DNA from: Thalassolituus hydrocarboniclasticus
GTDB lineage: Bacteria > Pseudomonadota > Gammaproteobacteria > Pseudomonadales > Oceanobacteraceae
Length of the DNA stretch: 64,000 nt
Direction of reading: 5' to 3'
NCBI RefSeq assembly: GCF_025345565.1
Contig: NZ_CP054475.1
Coordinates: 2,324,448 to 2,388,447, forward strand
Shown here: positions 17,608 to 30,198 of the stretch, in pieces
Numbering within the stretch: the first letter of the stretch is position 1
How the letters are laid out: each line of letters opens with the position of its first letter
Made by a program: the position numbers and the translations under genes
The notes under the pieces: model-generated
What the model saw: only the letters and a program-made list of their open reading frames with translations
Databases searched by the model: none
Told to the model about the DNA's origin: nothing

Positions 17608-19177
17608 CTATCGTCGCTGGCGGCTTGCTCGACACATCGTAGGTCACGCGGGAAACATGCTCGATTTCGTTAATAATACGGTTCGATACTTTTTCCAGCA
17701 GCTCGTACGGCAGGTGCGCCCAGCGGGCCGTCATAAAGTCGATGGTTTCTACCGCACGCAGAGCGATAACCCACTCGTAACGGCGGGCATCACCCACCAC
17801 GCCCACGGATTTCTGCGGAATAAATACCGCGAAGGCCTGGGAGGTTTTGTGGTACCAGTCGAAGTTATGCAGCTCTTCAATAAAGATGGCATCGGCTTCA
17901 CGCAGGATGTCGGCGTATTCTTTTTTCACTTCACCCAGAATACGAACACCCAGACCCGGACCCGGGAACGGATGACGGTAAACCATATCGTATGGCAGAC
18001 CCAGTTCCAGACCGATTTTGCGTACTTCGTCTTTAAACAGTTCGCGCAGTGGTTCAACCAGTTCCATCTTCATATCGTCCGGCAGGCCGCCAACGTTATG
18101 GTGGGATTTAATCACGTGGGCTTTACCGGTTTTGGAAGCCGCCGATTCAATCACGTCCGGATAAATAGTGCCCTGGGCGAGGAAGTTTACGTCGGTCAGT
18201 TTGGTGGCTTCTTCATCGAATACTTCGATGAATTTACCGCCAATGATCTTACGCTTGGCTTCAGGCTCAGATACGCCGGCCAGTGCATCGAGGAACAGCG
18301 CTTCGGCATCGGCACGGATAACACGTACGCCCATGTTTTTGGCGAACATATCCATAACCGCGTCGCCTTCGTTCTTACGCAGCAGACCGTTATCAACGAA
18401 CACACAGGTCAGCTGGTCGCCGATAGCTTTGTGCAGCAGCGCGGCAACCACAGAAGAATCGACACCACCGGACAGGCCCAGCAGAACTTTCTGCGTGCCC
18501 ACCTGAGCGCGGACTTTTTCGATCTGATCTTCGATGATTTTTGCTGGTGTCCACAGCGCTTCACAGCCACAGATTTCCAGTACGAAATGTTCGAGCAGAC
18601 GCTTACCCTGCAGGGTGTGGGTTACTTCCGGGTGGAACTGTACGCCGAAGAAGTTTTTCTCGGCGTGGAACATACCGGCAATCGGGCAGCTTGGCGTTGA
18701 AGCCATCAGCTCGAAGCCTTCCGGCATGCGCACCACTTTGTCACCGTGACTCATCCAGACGTCAAGCAGTGCTTTACCGCTGGCGGCGTCGACATGGTCT
18801 TTGATGTCATGCAGCAGACGGCTGTTACCTTCCACCGCAATCTGGGCGTAACCGAATTCGCGGATGGTGGAGCTTTCTACCTTGCCACCCATCTGTTCGG
18901 CCATGGTCTGCATGCCGTAGCAGATACCCAGTACCGGCAGCCCCATGTTGAACACGACTTCCGGTGCGCGTGGCGAACCAGCTTCGGTAACCGACTCAGG
19001 GCCACCGGCCAGGATAATACCGGTCGGGTTGTATTCGCGGATTTCCGCTTCGTCCATATCCCAGGCACGGATTTCAGAGAACACACCAATTTCGCGCACA
19101 CGACGGGCGATCAGCTGGGTGTACTGTGAACCGAAATCCAGAATCAGGATACGTTGAGCATGAATGTCTTGAGACAT
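17597..19177 (-). CDS. guaA: GMP synthase (glutamine-hydrolysing)
   Basis: Converts XMP to GMP with ATP and glutamine. The 526-residue protein has the class I glutaminase domain ([15 protein letters not shown]; nucleophile in GICYGMQ; histidine-glutamate in [12 protein letters not shown]), the ATP pyrophosphatase loop [12 protein letters not shown], and the dimerisation domain ending [16 protein letters not shown] 19177 matches the family start and has GGGAA upstream; the ORF from 19231 extends into the guaB intergenic gap. It lies 66 nt after guaB and forms guaBA. The stop region is part of a 10-bp-arm hairpin (17580-17603). Its 3' end faces the accessory patch. Confidence 0.98.
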   Translation of the reverse strand: MSQDIHAQRILILDFGSQYTQLIARRVREIGVFSEIRAWDMDEAEIREYNPTGIILAGGPESVTEAGSPRAPEVVFNMGLPVLGICYGMQTMAEQMGGKVESSTIREFGYAQIAVEGNSRLLHDIKDHVDAASGKALLDVWMSHGDKVVRMPEGFELMASTPSCPIAGMFHAEKNFFGVQFHPEVTHTLQGKRLLEHFVLEICGCEALWTPAKIIEDQIEKVRAQVGTQKVLLGLSGGVDSSVVAALLHKAIGDQLTCVFVDNGLLRKNEGDAVMDMFAKNMGVRVIRADAEALFLDALAGVSEPEAKRKIIGGKFIEVFDEEATKLTDVNFLAQGTIYPDVIESAASKTGKAHVIKSHHNVGGLPDDMKMELVEPLRELFKDEVRKIGLELGLPYDMVYRHPFPGPGLGVRILGEVKKEYADILREADAIFIEELHNFDWYHKTSQAFAVFIPQKSVGVVGDARRYEWVIALRAVETIDFMTARWAHLPYELLEKVSNRIINEIEHVSRVTYDVSSKPPATIEWE

Positions 19178-19243
19178 AACTAATTCCCGTAAAACGAAAG
19201 CGGGGATGCAGTGCATCCCCAGAAAAATCAAAGCCCGCCGGTG

Positions 19244-21707
<2,464 letters not shown>

Positions 21708-21708
<1 letters not shown>

Positions 21709-23600
21709 CAGAAATACCATTGCATACCAGCAGAGACTTCACTGACACCTGCGGTGCCGGCGCCGGTGGCAAACAACTGACGCTCGGCTTTTATCCGCAA
21801 CTGCAGATTCTGCCCCAGCGCATAACCACCTTCGGCACGCAGGCTGCGACGCACGGTGTCGTCGCCGACATTCAGTGGTTGCCAGTTGGCTTCGATCTGC
21901 GCCTGCACCTGCTCGTGCTGCAACAGCCAGCCCGCGCGCGGACCGAAGCTGAGCTGGTAGCCATCTTCAAACTGGTTATCCGCCAGCAACTGGGTTTCTG
22001 CCAGACCATACCAGCGCCCGAATGCAGTCTCGTAAGCCCGGCCAAAGGCCACTTTTAAATAGCCATGTAGCTCGGCCTCAGCCCCCAGAAAACGCTCGGC
22101 ACCGGCGGTTACCGCCCAGGCTACCGGACGCTGAAAATAGGTCTGATGACTGAGCGACAGCACATCCACCACTTTAAAGCGCTGCAGCTTAACGCCTTCA
22201 TCTTCCCAGACACGCAGATCCCACTGCCCCATCTGAATCTGTGAGCCGGGCACAAAACCGGACGGCAGATCGAGAATATCGTGATAGGCAATACGCCAGC
22301 TCAGATCGCTGTAGGCCTGAGTCTCACCAAATGCACTCACCTGCCCGCCCCAGAGACCGGCACGGGAAGTGAGATGGCCCTGATCATCACGCACCGCAGG
22401 CATTGGCACATCGGCAAAATCCGCCGTCGCCGGACGCTTGGCCCGGGCAGACAACAGCGCCAGCGTGCGTTTACGCAACACCGGGCTGGCCTGCTTTTTC
22501 TTAATTGCCAGATAACGGGCATAAGCGTGACTGAGCTCCAGTGCACGCACCTGATCCTGTGCATTTAAAGCGGCGATCAGGCTTTCGATATCCTCGTCGC
22601 TGTCGACCAGCGCCTGCGCCGCAGCCAGTACCTCGTCATTCACCTGAGTGCTTTTAAATTCCATATCACTGGCGGCTGAAGGACGGTATTCGGTATTTTC
22701 CACCAGATCGTTTTGCCATAACGCGCGGATGGTATCGACCGGCACAGCTTTATAGGTAAAAGCCTCGGCTAAATCGGCACGTTCTGAACTGGCATCGAGT
22801 AATGCCAGCAGACGGTAAGAACAGTTTTCATCGAAGAAAAAATAATCGTAATAGGTGTCTTTGGTTTCCCAGATGTGGCGCACAAACTGGTCAACTTCGG
22901 CTTTGCTGAAATTCAGTCGGTATTCCCACACATCGCGGTATTCCATGTGCTGATATTCATTGGTTTTTACGTAGTACGGCATCACCGATACCACACCGGG
23001 GTAACCACCGCTTAAACCTTTATAACTGAATACCAGCTCGTTATCGGTGGGGTCGGCATTGGCGGCAAAATTTACGCTGTAAGCCAGCAATTTGCTGCGC
23101 GAATCGTCGGCGCGGTCCATACGCACCAGCGTGTGGCCATACATCGACGATGGAGAATTAATATGGGAAGCGGGAAAAATAAGGGTTAATGCATGGGCGT
23201 CGAGTTCGTCGCGCCATTCTTCAAATTCCGGACAACGCTGATCGCTGAATGCAACCTCCGGCAATTGTTGTTTTAACCAATGATAACGGGCAGGAAACTG
23301 ACACTGCGCCGATTCATTATCCGCCTGACTGGTTTGTAAAAAAGCGTTCAGGTCGGCTTTTAATTCCGCCGCCGGATCTTCTTTGCCATCGGTCGCCAGA
23401 AAAAATTCCGGACTGTCATTCTGGCTCAGATAACGCCCCCTGAGCGGGTGAAGACGATAATGCAGTAAATGCGCCCATTGTGGTTTTTCAGCCAATGATT
23501 GCAATGTGCCCTCATCTGGCAGAGATGTTGCTCCAGCACGCGCTGCGAACGATGCAGCCATTAAAAATCCACAAAGCCCCAGTATCCCTGACCAGCGCAT
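21708..23600 (-). CDS. DUF4105 (Lnb-type) exported protein with a C-terminal barrel-like region
   Basis: A 630-residue protein with an N-terminal signal peptide (residues 1-25). The DUF4105 domain (about 125-290) contains the conserved histidine in MYGHTLVR (His156) and cysteine in FDENCSYRLL (Cys260), which fit a thiol-type catalytic pair of the NlpC/P60-like kind. The last third (about 410-630) is rich in alternating aromatic strands and ends in F, like outer-membrane barrels. The Shine-Dalgarno AAGGAG is strong. It is coupled to the lipoprotein hydrolase downstream. Relatives are proposed to act on lipoproteins, but the reaction of this protein is not known. Confidence 0.85.
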
Positions 23601-23644
23601 AGCGTTATCTCTCCTTCTTTGTTAATGCATAAAATTCAGACAAT

Positions 23645-23674
23645 AAAAAAGCGCGCCGGGGCGCGCTTTTTTTT
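23645..23674. terminator. Rho-independent terminator
   Basis: GCGCGCC GG GGCGCGC with A6 before and T8 after. It can end the DUF3015 gene (minus) ahead of the DUF4105 gene and would act in both directions. Confidence 0.92.
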
Positions 23675-23686
23675 CAATACCGGAAA

Positions 23687-24160
23687 TTAACCCAGGTATT
23701 TCTGCAGAGCAGCGTCTTGTGCCATTGCAGAAGTCATAGCTTCATAAGCAGTAGCAGAAGTAGCGTCAGCGTTGAACATGCTGTCGAAGTTAGACTGCAT
23801 GGTACGGTTGAAAGCAGCAGAATCCTGAGCTTCAACACCGATTACTTCAGCCAGAGCAGCCAGAGTTTCGCCCTGACCTTTAGCAGCGTCCAGAGCCAGC
23901 TGATCCATGTTGTCTTCCATGAACGCCTGAGCCAGTTTCAGAGGGCCGTTAGCGCCTTCACAACCCAGAGTACCGGAAGTCATACCGAAAGTTTGGTTAC
24001 CGGAAGTACCGTTGGTGGTAGCAGCCAGTACGTGCTCGTGCCATTCGTTAGCATCCGGGAATACAACTGCAGTACCCAGACCACAACCAGCCAGGTCGTT
24101 ACCAGCGAAAGCCAGTGTGGAAGAAGAAACCAGAATTGCACCTGCGATAAACTTTTTCAT
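23687..24160 (-). CDS. DUF3015 exported protein
   Basis: A 157-residue protein with a clean signal peptide (MKKFIAGAILVSSSTLAFA, cleavage after residue 19). The mature part starts NDLAGCGLGTAVV, then has NGTSGNQTFGMTSGTLGC, two cysteines that may pair, and an alanine-rich helical C-terminus. These are DUF3015 traits. Codon choice is strongly optimised, implying abundant product. The ribosome site AAGGA and a good upstream promoter support the start. Probably periplasmic. Function unknown. Confidence 0.9.
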   Translation of the reverse strand: MKKFIAGAILVSSSTLAFAGNDLAGCGLGTAVVFPDANEWHEHVLAATTNGTSGNQTFGMTSGTLGCEGANGPLKLAQAFMEDNMDQLALDAAKGQGETLAALAEVIGVEAQDSAAFNRTMQSNFDSMFNADATSATAYEAMTSAMAQDAALQKYLG

Positions 24161-24229
24161 GGGCTATATCCTTGTGTCAGCCTATTTAAAATTTGATTCA
24201 GCTTGCGCTGAAGTCGTTAACACTAGCGC

Positions 24230-24257
24230 GTTATAACCATTCTGTCTATGCCATCAA
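24230..24257 (-). promoter_or_regulatory. promoter of the DUF3015 gene
   Basis: On the minus strand, TTGATG (24252-24257), a 16-nt spacer and TATAAC (24230-24235). It overlaps the divergent xseA start region, giving a leader of about 65 nt for the DUF3015 message. Confidence 0.6.
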
Positions 24258-24284
24258 TAAGGATTAAAGTTTAATAGTGAACCC

Positions 24285-25787
24285 GTGCACATCCTTGATA
24301 CACAAAAGAAAATCTCTGGCCAATACGGTCTGAGCGTGGCAACCTCTGAACACATCCTACAGCCGATATCTTTCACTTTTGTGCAAGCCAACAATATTTT
24401 CACCGTCAGCCAGCTGAACCAGCGTGCCAAACAATTACTGGAAGTTTCTTTCGCCAACGTGCGCGTTGAAGGAGAAATTTCTAATTTGTCACGCCCGTCT
24501 TCCGGTCACTGGTACTTCACCTTAAAAGACAGTGGCGCCCAGGTACGTTGTGCGATGTTCCGCTCGCGTACGGCGATGCTGAAATTCATGCCGAAAGAAG
24601 GCGATAAAGTTGAGCTGCGCGCCAAGGTCAGTCTGTATGAAAACCGCGGCGACTATCAGCTGATCGTTGATGCTATGAAGCCCGCTGGTGAAGGCGCCTT
24701 ATTGCTGGCCTTCCAGCAGCTGAAAGACCGCCTGGCCATGACCGGTCTGTTTGACGACAAGTACAAACAGCCCATGCCCTCAGTGCGCCGGGTTGGCATT
24801 ATCACCTCCCCGACCGGGGCTGCCATTCATGACATGCTGACCGTATTCCGCCGCCGCTGCCCGGCGATTGAAATTGATATTTACCCGACCCCGGTACAGG
24901 GGCGTGACGCCACGGCACACATTGTTGCCGCCATTGAGCGTGCCAACCGTGATAATAATGTCGATCTGCTGATTATTGGTCGCGGTGGTGGTTCTCTTGA
25001 AGATTTATGGTGCTTTAACGAAGAGGCCGTGGCCTGGGCCATTCATCATTCGCGTCTGCCGATTGTCAGCGCAGTGGGCCATGAAGTGGACTTTACCATT
25101 GCCGACTTTGTCGCCGATGTTCGGGCACCAACTCCGTCAGCCGCCGCCGAGCTGCTCAGTCCGGATCAGAGCCAGCAGATTCGTCAGATCCAGCTGATCC
25201 ACCAGCGCCTGCAGCGTGGAATGCAACGCCAGTTACAACAGCAACAGCAGCGCTTGCTGCGTATTCAGCAACGCCTGCGTGCACCGGGACGCCTGTTGCA
25301 AAACCGGGCACAACATCTTGATCAGCTGGAAATCCGCCTGCAGCGCGCCCAGCAACAGGATCTGCAGCAGCGTTATCACCGCCTGCAGAAACTGCAGCAG
25401 GCACTGGTGCATCAGCACCCGCAACGCCTGTTGCGTGAACGCCAGCAGCAGGTCGCATTACTGGAAAAACAATTTACCCGTCTGATTCAGCAACGGCTGA
25501 CCCAGCGCCAGCAGCAACTCGCTGCTCAGGCGCATCTGCTGAACAGCCTGAGTCCGCTGAACGTTCTCGGCCGTGGTTACTCTATAACCCAGCAAACCGA
25601 TGGCCGTGTACTGCAGCAGGCCGATACGGTAACACCCGGTGAGCGCATTCACAGCCGCCTGCATCAGGGCTGGCTGGAGTCGGAAGTGATTGCTGTTCAT
25701 ACAGAACCGGCGGCCGGGCAAAACAAAGCGCCGAAGAAGCCACGCTCCCGCAAATCGCCTGCTGCCGGTAAAACCACTAAGGACTGA
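24285..25787 (+). CDS. xseA: exodeoxyribonuclease VII large subunit
   Basis: Processive single-strand exonuclease subunit (with XseB), used in repair and recombination. N-terminal OB fold begins NNIFTVSQLNQRAKQLLE and continues NVRVEGEISNLSRPSSGHWYFTLKD. The catalytic region has GIITSPTGAAIHD, LLIIGRGGGSLEDLWCFNEEAVAWAI and SAVGHEVDFTIADFVADVRAPTPSAAAEL (shown in part), then a long glutamine-rich coiled coil. At 500 residues the GTG 24285 start is long; GTG 24381 would give a typical 468-residue protein. Neither has a clear ribosome site, so the start is open. The xseB gene is not in the window. Confidence 0.95.
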   Translation: MHILDTQKKISGQYGLSVATSEHILQPISFTFVQANNIFTVSQLNQRAKQLLEVSFANVRVEGEISNLSRPSSGHWYFTLKDSGAQVRCAMFRSRTAMLKFMPKEGDKVELRAKVSLYENRGDYQLIVDAMKPAGEGALLLAFQQLKDRLAMTGLFDDKYKQPMPSVRRVGIITSPTGAAIHDMLTVFRRRCPAIEIDIYPTPVQGRDATAHIVAAIERANRDNNVDLLIIGRGGGSLEDLWCFNEEAVAWAIHHSRLPIVSAVGHEVDFTIADFVADVRAPTPSAAAELLSPDQSQQIRQIQLIHQRLQRGMQRQLQQQQQRLLRIQQRLRAPGRLLQNRAQHLDQLEIRLQRAQQQDLQQRYHRLQKLQQALVHQHPQRLLRERQQQVALLEKQFTRLIQQRLTQRQQQLAAQAHLLNSLSPLNVLGRGYSITQQTDGRVLQQADTVTPGERIHSRLHQGWLESEVIAVHTEPAAGQNKAPKKPRSRKSPAAGKTTKD

Positions 25788-25789
25788 CC

Positions 25790-26680
25790 ATGCCTGAGCT
25801 GATTCATAACACAATGCAGTTTATCGCCTCGCTGTTCGCCGCCACCGCCATCCACAGCGCAGCGCCTGCGGCAACGGCGGATCTGCTGCCGCTGCAGCAC
25901 AGCATTCCCGGCGGTCTGATGGTGATTCCGCTGACTGATGCCGTACAGGCACCCGAGGTTACCTTCAATAAGCAGCAGGTCATGGTGCTGCGCCCGGATG
26001 AGCAACAGCCCTGGATGGCGCTGGTCGGCATCCCGCTCAGCCAGAAAACAGGGCCCGCCAGCATTAACAGCGGCGATGAACAGATCCGCTTCGAGGTTCG
26101 TGATCATCCTTACCCGGAACAGCATCTGACGGTAAAAAAGAAGCATGTAAACCCCAGCGCCGCCGAACTGGCACGCATCCGCAAAGAACAGGCACAGATG
26201 GCCAGGGTATACACCAGCTTCAGCCCGGCGCGTCCATGGCAACCCATGGCCTGGCCAGTCAGTGGCACGATGAGCAGCGCCTTCGGCCTGAAACGTTTTT
26301 TTAACGGAGAGCAACGTAGCCCGCACAGTGGGCTGGACATCGCGGCCCCTACCGGCACGCCCATTCTGGCGCCAGCCGATGGCAAAGTAGTGCTGACCGG
26401 CAATTTCTTTTTTAACGGTAACAGCGTCTTTATCGACCACGGTCAGGGGCTGATCAGCATGTTCTGCCATATGAGCGCCATTGACGTGCAGGAAGGTGAT
26501 GAAGTCAGCGCCGGTAGCCTTTTGGGCAAAGTCGGCGCTACCGGCCGTGCTACCGGCCCTCATCTGCACTGGACCGTCAGTCTGAACAATGCCCGCATCA
26601 ATCCTTTGCTGCTGATGTCACCGCTGCGCGGTGGCAATCTGCTGTCGGCGGCCGCTAACGGAGGCCATCATGGCGGATAA
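25790..26680 (+). CDS. M23-family (LytM) metallopeptidase
   Basis: A 296-residue probable cell-wall endopeptidase. A hydrophobic start (MQFIASLFAATAI) acts as export signal. The catalytic domain (about 180-285) has HSGLDIAAPTGTPI, where His and Asp bind zinc, and the second pair in GPHLHWTVSLN (HLH). All metal ligands are present, so it may be active. It starts 2 nt after the xseA stop, with AAGGA before it, and overlaps the next small gene. The helical region before the domain resembles the linker of OapA/LytM proteins. Confidence 0.9.
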   Translation: MPELIHNTMQFIASLFAATAIHSAAPAATADLLPLQHSIPGGLMVIPLTDAVQAPEVTFNKQQVMVLRPDEQQPWMALVGIPLSQKTGPASINSGDEQIRFEVRDHPYPEQHLTVKKKHVNPSAAELARIRKEQAQMARVYTSFSPARPWQPMAWPVSGTMSSAFGLKRFFNGEQRSPHSGLDIAAPTGTPILAPADGKVVLTGNFFFNGNSVFIDHGQGLISMFCHMSAIDVQEGDEVSAGSLLGKVGATGRATGPHLHWTVSLNNARINPLLLMSPLRGGNLLSAAANGGHHGG

Positions 26681-26882
26681 AAAACACCCCGGCACCGCTG
26701 GTTTACTGCCGGTTAAAGGCAGCGGCTGTGGTATCCGCCCGGACCCGGATGCACTGAATGACGATACCGGCTTTGATTTCAGTGCCGCCCGTCAACTGTT
26801 GCAACAACAGGATGAACACAGCACGTCCTCCCCCGCTGAAAAGAGCAGCAGCCATCCGGATACACCCTCGCCGGTAAAATAG
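26670..26882 (+). CDS. small protein of unknown function overlapping the M23 gene
   Basis: A 70-residue ORF starting inside the last 11 nt of the M23 gene, with a strong GGAGG 5 nt before the ATG. This overlap with a good ribosome site supports a real gene. The product is polar and probably disordered at the end (SSPAEKSSSHPDTPSPVK), with a GSGCGIRPDPDALND segment. I do not recognise it. A typical XseB would be a helical acidic protein of about 80 residues, which this is not. Confidence 0.55.
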   Translation: MADKKHPGTAGLLPVKGSGCGIRPDPDALNDDTGFDFSAARQLLQQQDEHSTSSPAEKSSSHPDTPSPVK

Positions 26883-26965
26883 GCCGGCAATTACACCTTC
26901 CGATAAGCCCGCCGGCGGACGATAGCTGTCTATACTCAGGGAAGTTCCGTTTCTGAAAGTCCGTC

Positions 26966-28177
26966 ATGATCAAAAAAATCTCCGTCGACCAGCTCAAGCC
27001 AGACATGTATGTCTCAGATCTGAACTGCGACTGGATTCCTCATCACAACTATCAGAAAGAAGGCCGCATCCCCGACCAGAACATGGTTGACGAAATCCGC
27101 CGCCGCGGTATCCGCGAGGTGTATATCGACACCAGCCGTGGTCTGGATGTCGGCGATGATGCCCTGACCGCCGCCGAAGTGGAGCGGGCCAACCAGCAGG
27201 CGCTGGACAAAGCAGCCGCCCTGAAACCCGATCAGACAGCCCGCAGCGGTGTGCAGGAAGAACTGCTGAAGGCGAATAAGATCCACACTCAGGCCAAAGG
27301 TCTGGTCAGCAACGTATTAAAGGATGTGAAGCTGGGCCGTGCCATCGATGTCGGAGCCTTCGACCGCCTGGCCGATGGCATGGTCGACTCGGTGCTGCGC
27401 AATCACAACGCCCTCGCCTGCCTTGGCCGTATCCGCGAAAAAGACAATTACCTGCTCGAACACTCCATCAATCTCGCCGTTCTGATGGGCATCTTTGCCA
27501 AAAGCCTGAAGATTGACCGTGAGACCATGCACCAGGCGGTGGTTGGCGCCATGCTGCATGATATCGGCAAAGTGATGATCCCCGATGAGGTGCTGCATAA
27601 ACCCGGCAAACTGAACGACGATGAATTCGCCATTATGCGCAACCACGTGGTATTCAGCCGCGAGCTGCTGAAAAAGACACCGGGGGTGAGCGAGCTGACC
27701 ATTAAAGTCGCCGCCCAGCACCACGAGCGTATTGATGGCAGCGGCTACCCGGAAGGCCTGCACGACTGCGATATCTGCCGCGAAGGAAAGATGTGCGCCA
27801 TTGCCGATGTCTACGATGCCATCACCGCCGACCGTGTGTATCACAAAGGCTTGCCACCGACGATGGCACTGAAAAAACTGCTCGAATGGAGCGGCACCCA
27901 CCTTGACCAGACACTGGTACACCGCTTTATCCGCTCAATGGGCATTTATCCGGTGGGTTCGCTGGTGAAGCTGAAAAGTCAGCGGCTGGCGGTGGTGATT
28001 GAAGCCTCCGAAACCGATCAGCGCCTGCCATTGGTAAAGGTTATTTATAACACCAGCAGTCAGCGTTATCTGCCGGTTGAGATCATCGACCTGAGCAAAC
28101 CGACCACTCAGGACGAAATACTGCAGGCCGTAGACCCGGCCCGCTTTGGTATCCGCCTGAACGACTTTATCGCCTGA
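26966..28177 (+). CDS. HD-GYP cyclic-di-GMP phosphodiesterase
   Basis: A 403-residue protein: N-terminal DUF3391-like domain (MYVSDLNCDW, about 1-130) and HD-GYP domain (about 145-330). The metal site is complete at His198-Asp199 (MLHDIGK), HHE at 252-254 and DGSGYP (257-262), so hydrolysis of c-di-GMP to pGpG or GMP is likely. No signal peptide or membrane segment is seen. It is convergent with the thioesterase gene. A TATACT-like -10 near 26932 may drive it. The output is unknown, but motility or adhesion are usual for this family. Confidence 0.93.
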   Translation: MIKKISVDQLKPDMYVSDLNCDWIPHHNYQKEGRIPDQNMVDEIRRRGIREVYIDTSRGLDVGDDALTAAEVERANQQALDKAAALKPDQTARSGVQEELLKANKIHTQAKGLVSNVLKDVKLGRAIDVGAFDRLADGMVDSVLRNHNALACLGRIREKDNYLLEHSINLAVLMGIFAKSLKIDRETMHQAVVGAMLHDIGKVMIPDEVLHKPGKLNDDEFAIMRNHVVFSRELLKKTPGVSELTIKVAAQHHERIDGSGYPEGLHDCDICREGKMCAIADVYDAITADRVYHKGLPPTMALKKLLEWSGTHLDQTLVHRFIRSMGIYPVGSLVKLKSQRLAVVIEASETDQRLPLVKVIYNTSSQRYLPVEIIDLSKPTTQDEILQAVDPARFGIRLNDFIA

Positions 28178-28195
28178 AACAGAACCCACACAGCA

Positions 28196-28756
28196 TCAGC
28201 TGCTGCGTTCTTCTTCCGCCTGCCGTTTGGCTCCCAGCAATTCGATTTTGGCCAGCACTTCAAGCGGTGCCGGTGGCGCTTCCTGCAGTTCATCCGGCTC
28301 ATTTTTCAGACGCGCGACGGCCTGCAGCATGCTCGCTAATGAACGCACCCGGCCACCCTTCAGCACCGCAATGCGCGCCAGCGCTTTGGCATGTAAACGG
28401 CCATCGACCAGAAAACGGTGCTCCATATAGAAATACTTACGGTCCCAGTGCAGCACCCGGCTTTCCACATCCACCAGCGCCAGCGGTTTGATCTCACGCA
28501 CAAAGGTTAAAGTCTGGCTGGCCAATACCGAGCGCCAGCCCTTGCGTACAAATAATGGGCCGGTGCCCAGGCGCAGAAAAAACTCGGTGCGCGCCAGATC
28601 CAGCCAGGCCGGATAACGGGTATTGGTTAAATGCAGATTCAGATCGCAGTCCCAGGGCAAAACGCGGAAACGGGTGTGAAACACATCCAGCGCGGTTGCC
28701 GGTTTGGCCCAGGGACGGCGGGCAAACATCAGGGCCGAGCGCAACATCTGGCTCAT
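28196..28756 (-). CDS. thioesterase family protein (4HBT-type hotdog fold)
   Basis: A 186-residue single hotdog-fold protein. The active-site segment CDLNLHLTNTRYPAWLDLAR (about residues 37-56) is characteristic of 4HBT-like acyl-CoA thioesterases with an N-terminal Asp/Asn pair. The C-terminus is charged and helical. It overlaps tesB by 4 nt (ATGA), so the two thioesterases are made together. This pairing suggests broad trimming of acyl-CoA pools, but substrate length is unknown. Confidence 0.87.
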   Translation of the reverse strand: MSQMLRSALMFARRPWAKPATALDVFHTRFRVLPWDCDLNLHLTNTRYPAWLDLARTEFFLRLGTGPLFVRKGWRSVLASQTLTFVREIKPLALVDVESRVLHWDRKYFYMEHRFLVDGRLHAKALARIAVLKGGRVRSLASMLQAVARLKNEPDELQEAPPAPLEVLAKIELLGAKRQAEEERSS

Positions 28757-29646
28757 GCTTTGCCTTCGCCGGATTTGGCGTTCAGATCAATCTTGCGCAT
28801 CAGACCTTCCTGTGCAACCGAAGCCACCAGCTCGCCCTTCTGGTTAAACAGCTGACCGCGACAGAAGCCACGCGCACCACCGGCATTAGGACTGTCGATG
28901 GCATACAGCAGCCATTCATCCATACGCAGCGGACGGTGGAACCAGACGCTGTGATCAAGGCTGGCCACCTGCATGTCTTTCTGCGAGACCGATACCGCAT
29001 GCGGGTGCAGCGCTGTGGTAATCAGGTTGAAGTCGGAGGCATAAGCCAGCATGGTGGCGTGCACATTGGGGTTATCGCCCATGGGCGCATCGGCCTTCAT
29101 CCAGGCGTATTTCACCGGTTCTTTTTTCTGTGGCGCAAAAATATTCACCGGGTCGAGCACACGGATTTCAATCGGCTGGTCGGCGGTGTAAATATCGCGA
29201 ACCCGCTCCGGGAAGTAATCGCGGAACATGCGCGCCAGCTCCAGCTGCGACGGAATACCCTCCGGGCCTTTGATATCGGGCATCGGATTCTGATGCTCAA
29301 AGCCCGCTTCCGGATGCTGGAACGAACACATCATGGTCAGAATCGCCTTGCCGTTCTGGCTGGCTTTTACCTGCCGGGTGGCAAAACTGCGGCCATCGCG
29401 CAGTACATCCACTTCAAATTCAACGCTGTCGGTCACCGTACCGGGACGCAGAAAATAAGCATGCAGTGAGTGTGGAGCCCACTCGCCTTCAGTCAGCGTC
29501 TGAATGGCTGCCGATAAACTCTGCCCCAGCACCTGACCGCCGAACAAATTACGGAAGCCCAGATCCTGGCTCTGACCACGGAAACGGTTTACGCCAATGG
29601 CTTCCAGCTTTAACAGCTCAATCAATTCTGCCAATACATTGCTCAT
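28753..29646 (-). CDS. tesB: acyl-CoA thioesterase II
   Basis: Hydrolyses medium- to long-chain acyl-CoA. The 297-residue double-hotdog protein has FRGQSQDLGFRNLFGGQVLGQSL near the start, the catalytic aspartate in VASLDHSVWFHR, and the glutamine and glycine motif AQEGLMR at the end. ATG 29646 matches the family start; the frame from 29733 adds an arginine-rich leader. First of a two-gene operon. Length agrees with the E. coli enzyme (286). Confidence 0.95.
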   Translation of the reverse strand: MSNVLAELIELLKLEAIGVNRFRGQSQDLGFRNLFGGQVLGQSLSAAIQTLTEGEWAPHSLHAYFLRPGTVTDSVEFEVDVLRDGRSFATRQVKASQNGKAILTMMCSFQHPEAGFEHQNPMPDIKGPEGIPSQLELARMFRDYFPERVRDIYTADQPIEIRVLDPVNIFAPQKKEPVKYAWMKADAPMGDNPNVHATMLAYASDFNLITTALHPHAVSVSQKDMQVASLDHSVWFHRPLRMDEWLLYAIDSPNAGGARGFCRGQLFNQKGELVASVAQEGLMRKIDLNAKSGEGKA

Positions 29647-30198
29647 ACTAAACCCTGCCTTAACGGGCGGACGCGGGCGGATGCTGCTGCCCTGACGCCA
29701 CCTTTTCTTATTAAAATCATCGCTGGCGGGCACTGTTGACCGGCCTGACCAGCGTCTTTCTGTTTGTTAATGTTTCACACAATACGGATTCAGTACGGCG
29801 ACACATTGGCCGCCGTGACATCCTCTGAATGAAGCCCTGATTGGATAAACCAATCATCCATCTGCGTCTTTATCTCACAACATGGCAGTCTGGCCCAGTG
29901 CCGCATCTGACAACCAGACCTGCTAAAAGGCTGAAATTGCCATTCCCGGATCATTTGGGGGAGATTATCCGTGCCTGAGCGGCGACAAAGCGGCATCCTG
30001 AGGTTAAAACCGGCATCCTGAGGTTAAAAGATGCACAATAGCGTGCAATCCGTATAATACGCGGCCTTTTTGCAATGGGATTTTGCCTCCGCCCGCATCC
30101 GCAGATGCAACGCGATCCGGGGCCAAACCCGCGTAAACAACGATACACAGGCACAATGCACCCGACTTCCGCACAACCCGATTTCACACAGGCGACCT
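29647..30198. other. 552-nt divergent intergenic region with a 20-bp tandem duplication and a -10 box
   Basis: CGGCATCCTGAGGTTAAAA occurs at 29991-30009 and again at 30011-30029. TATAAT lies at 30053-30058 and probably starts the trmA transcript, with no good -35. No gene was supported on either strand, though short frames exist. A GGGGGAGATTATC stretch near 29955 has a ribosome-site look but no good ORF after it. Confidence 0.5.
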
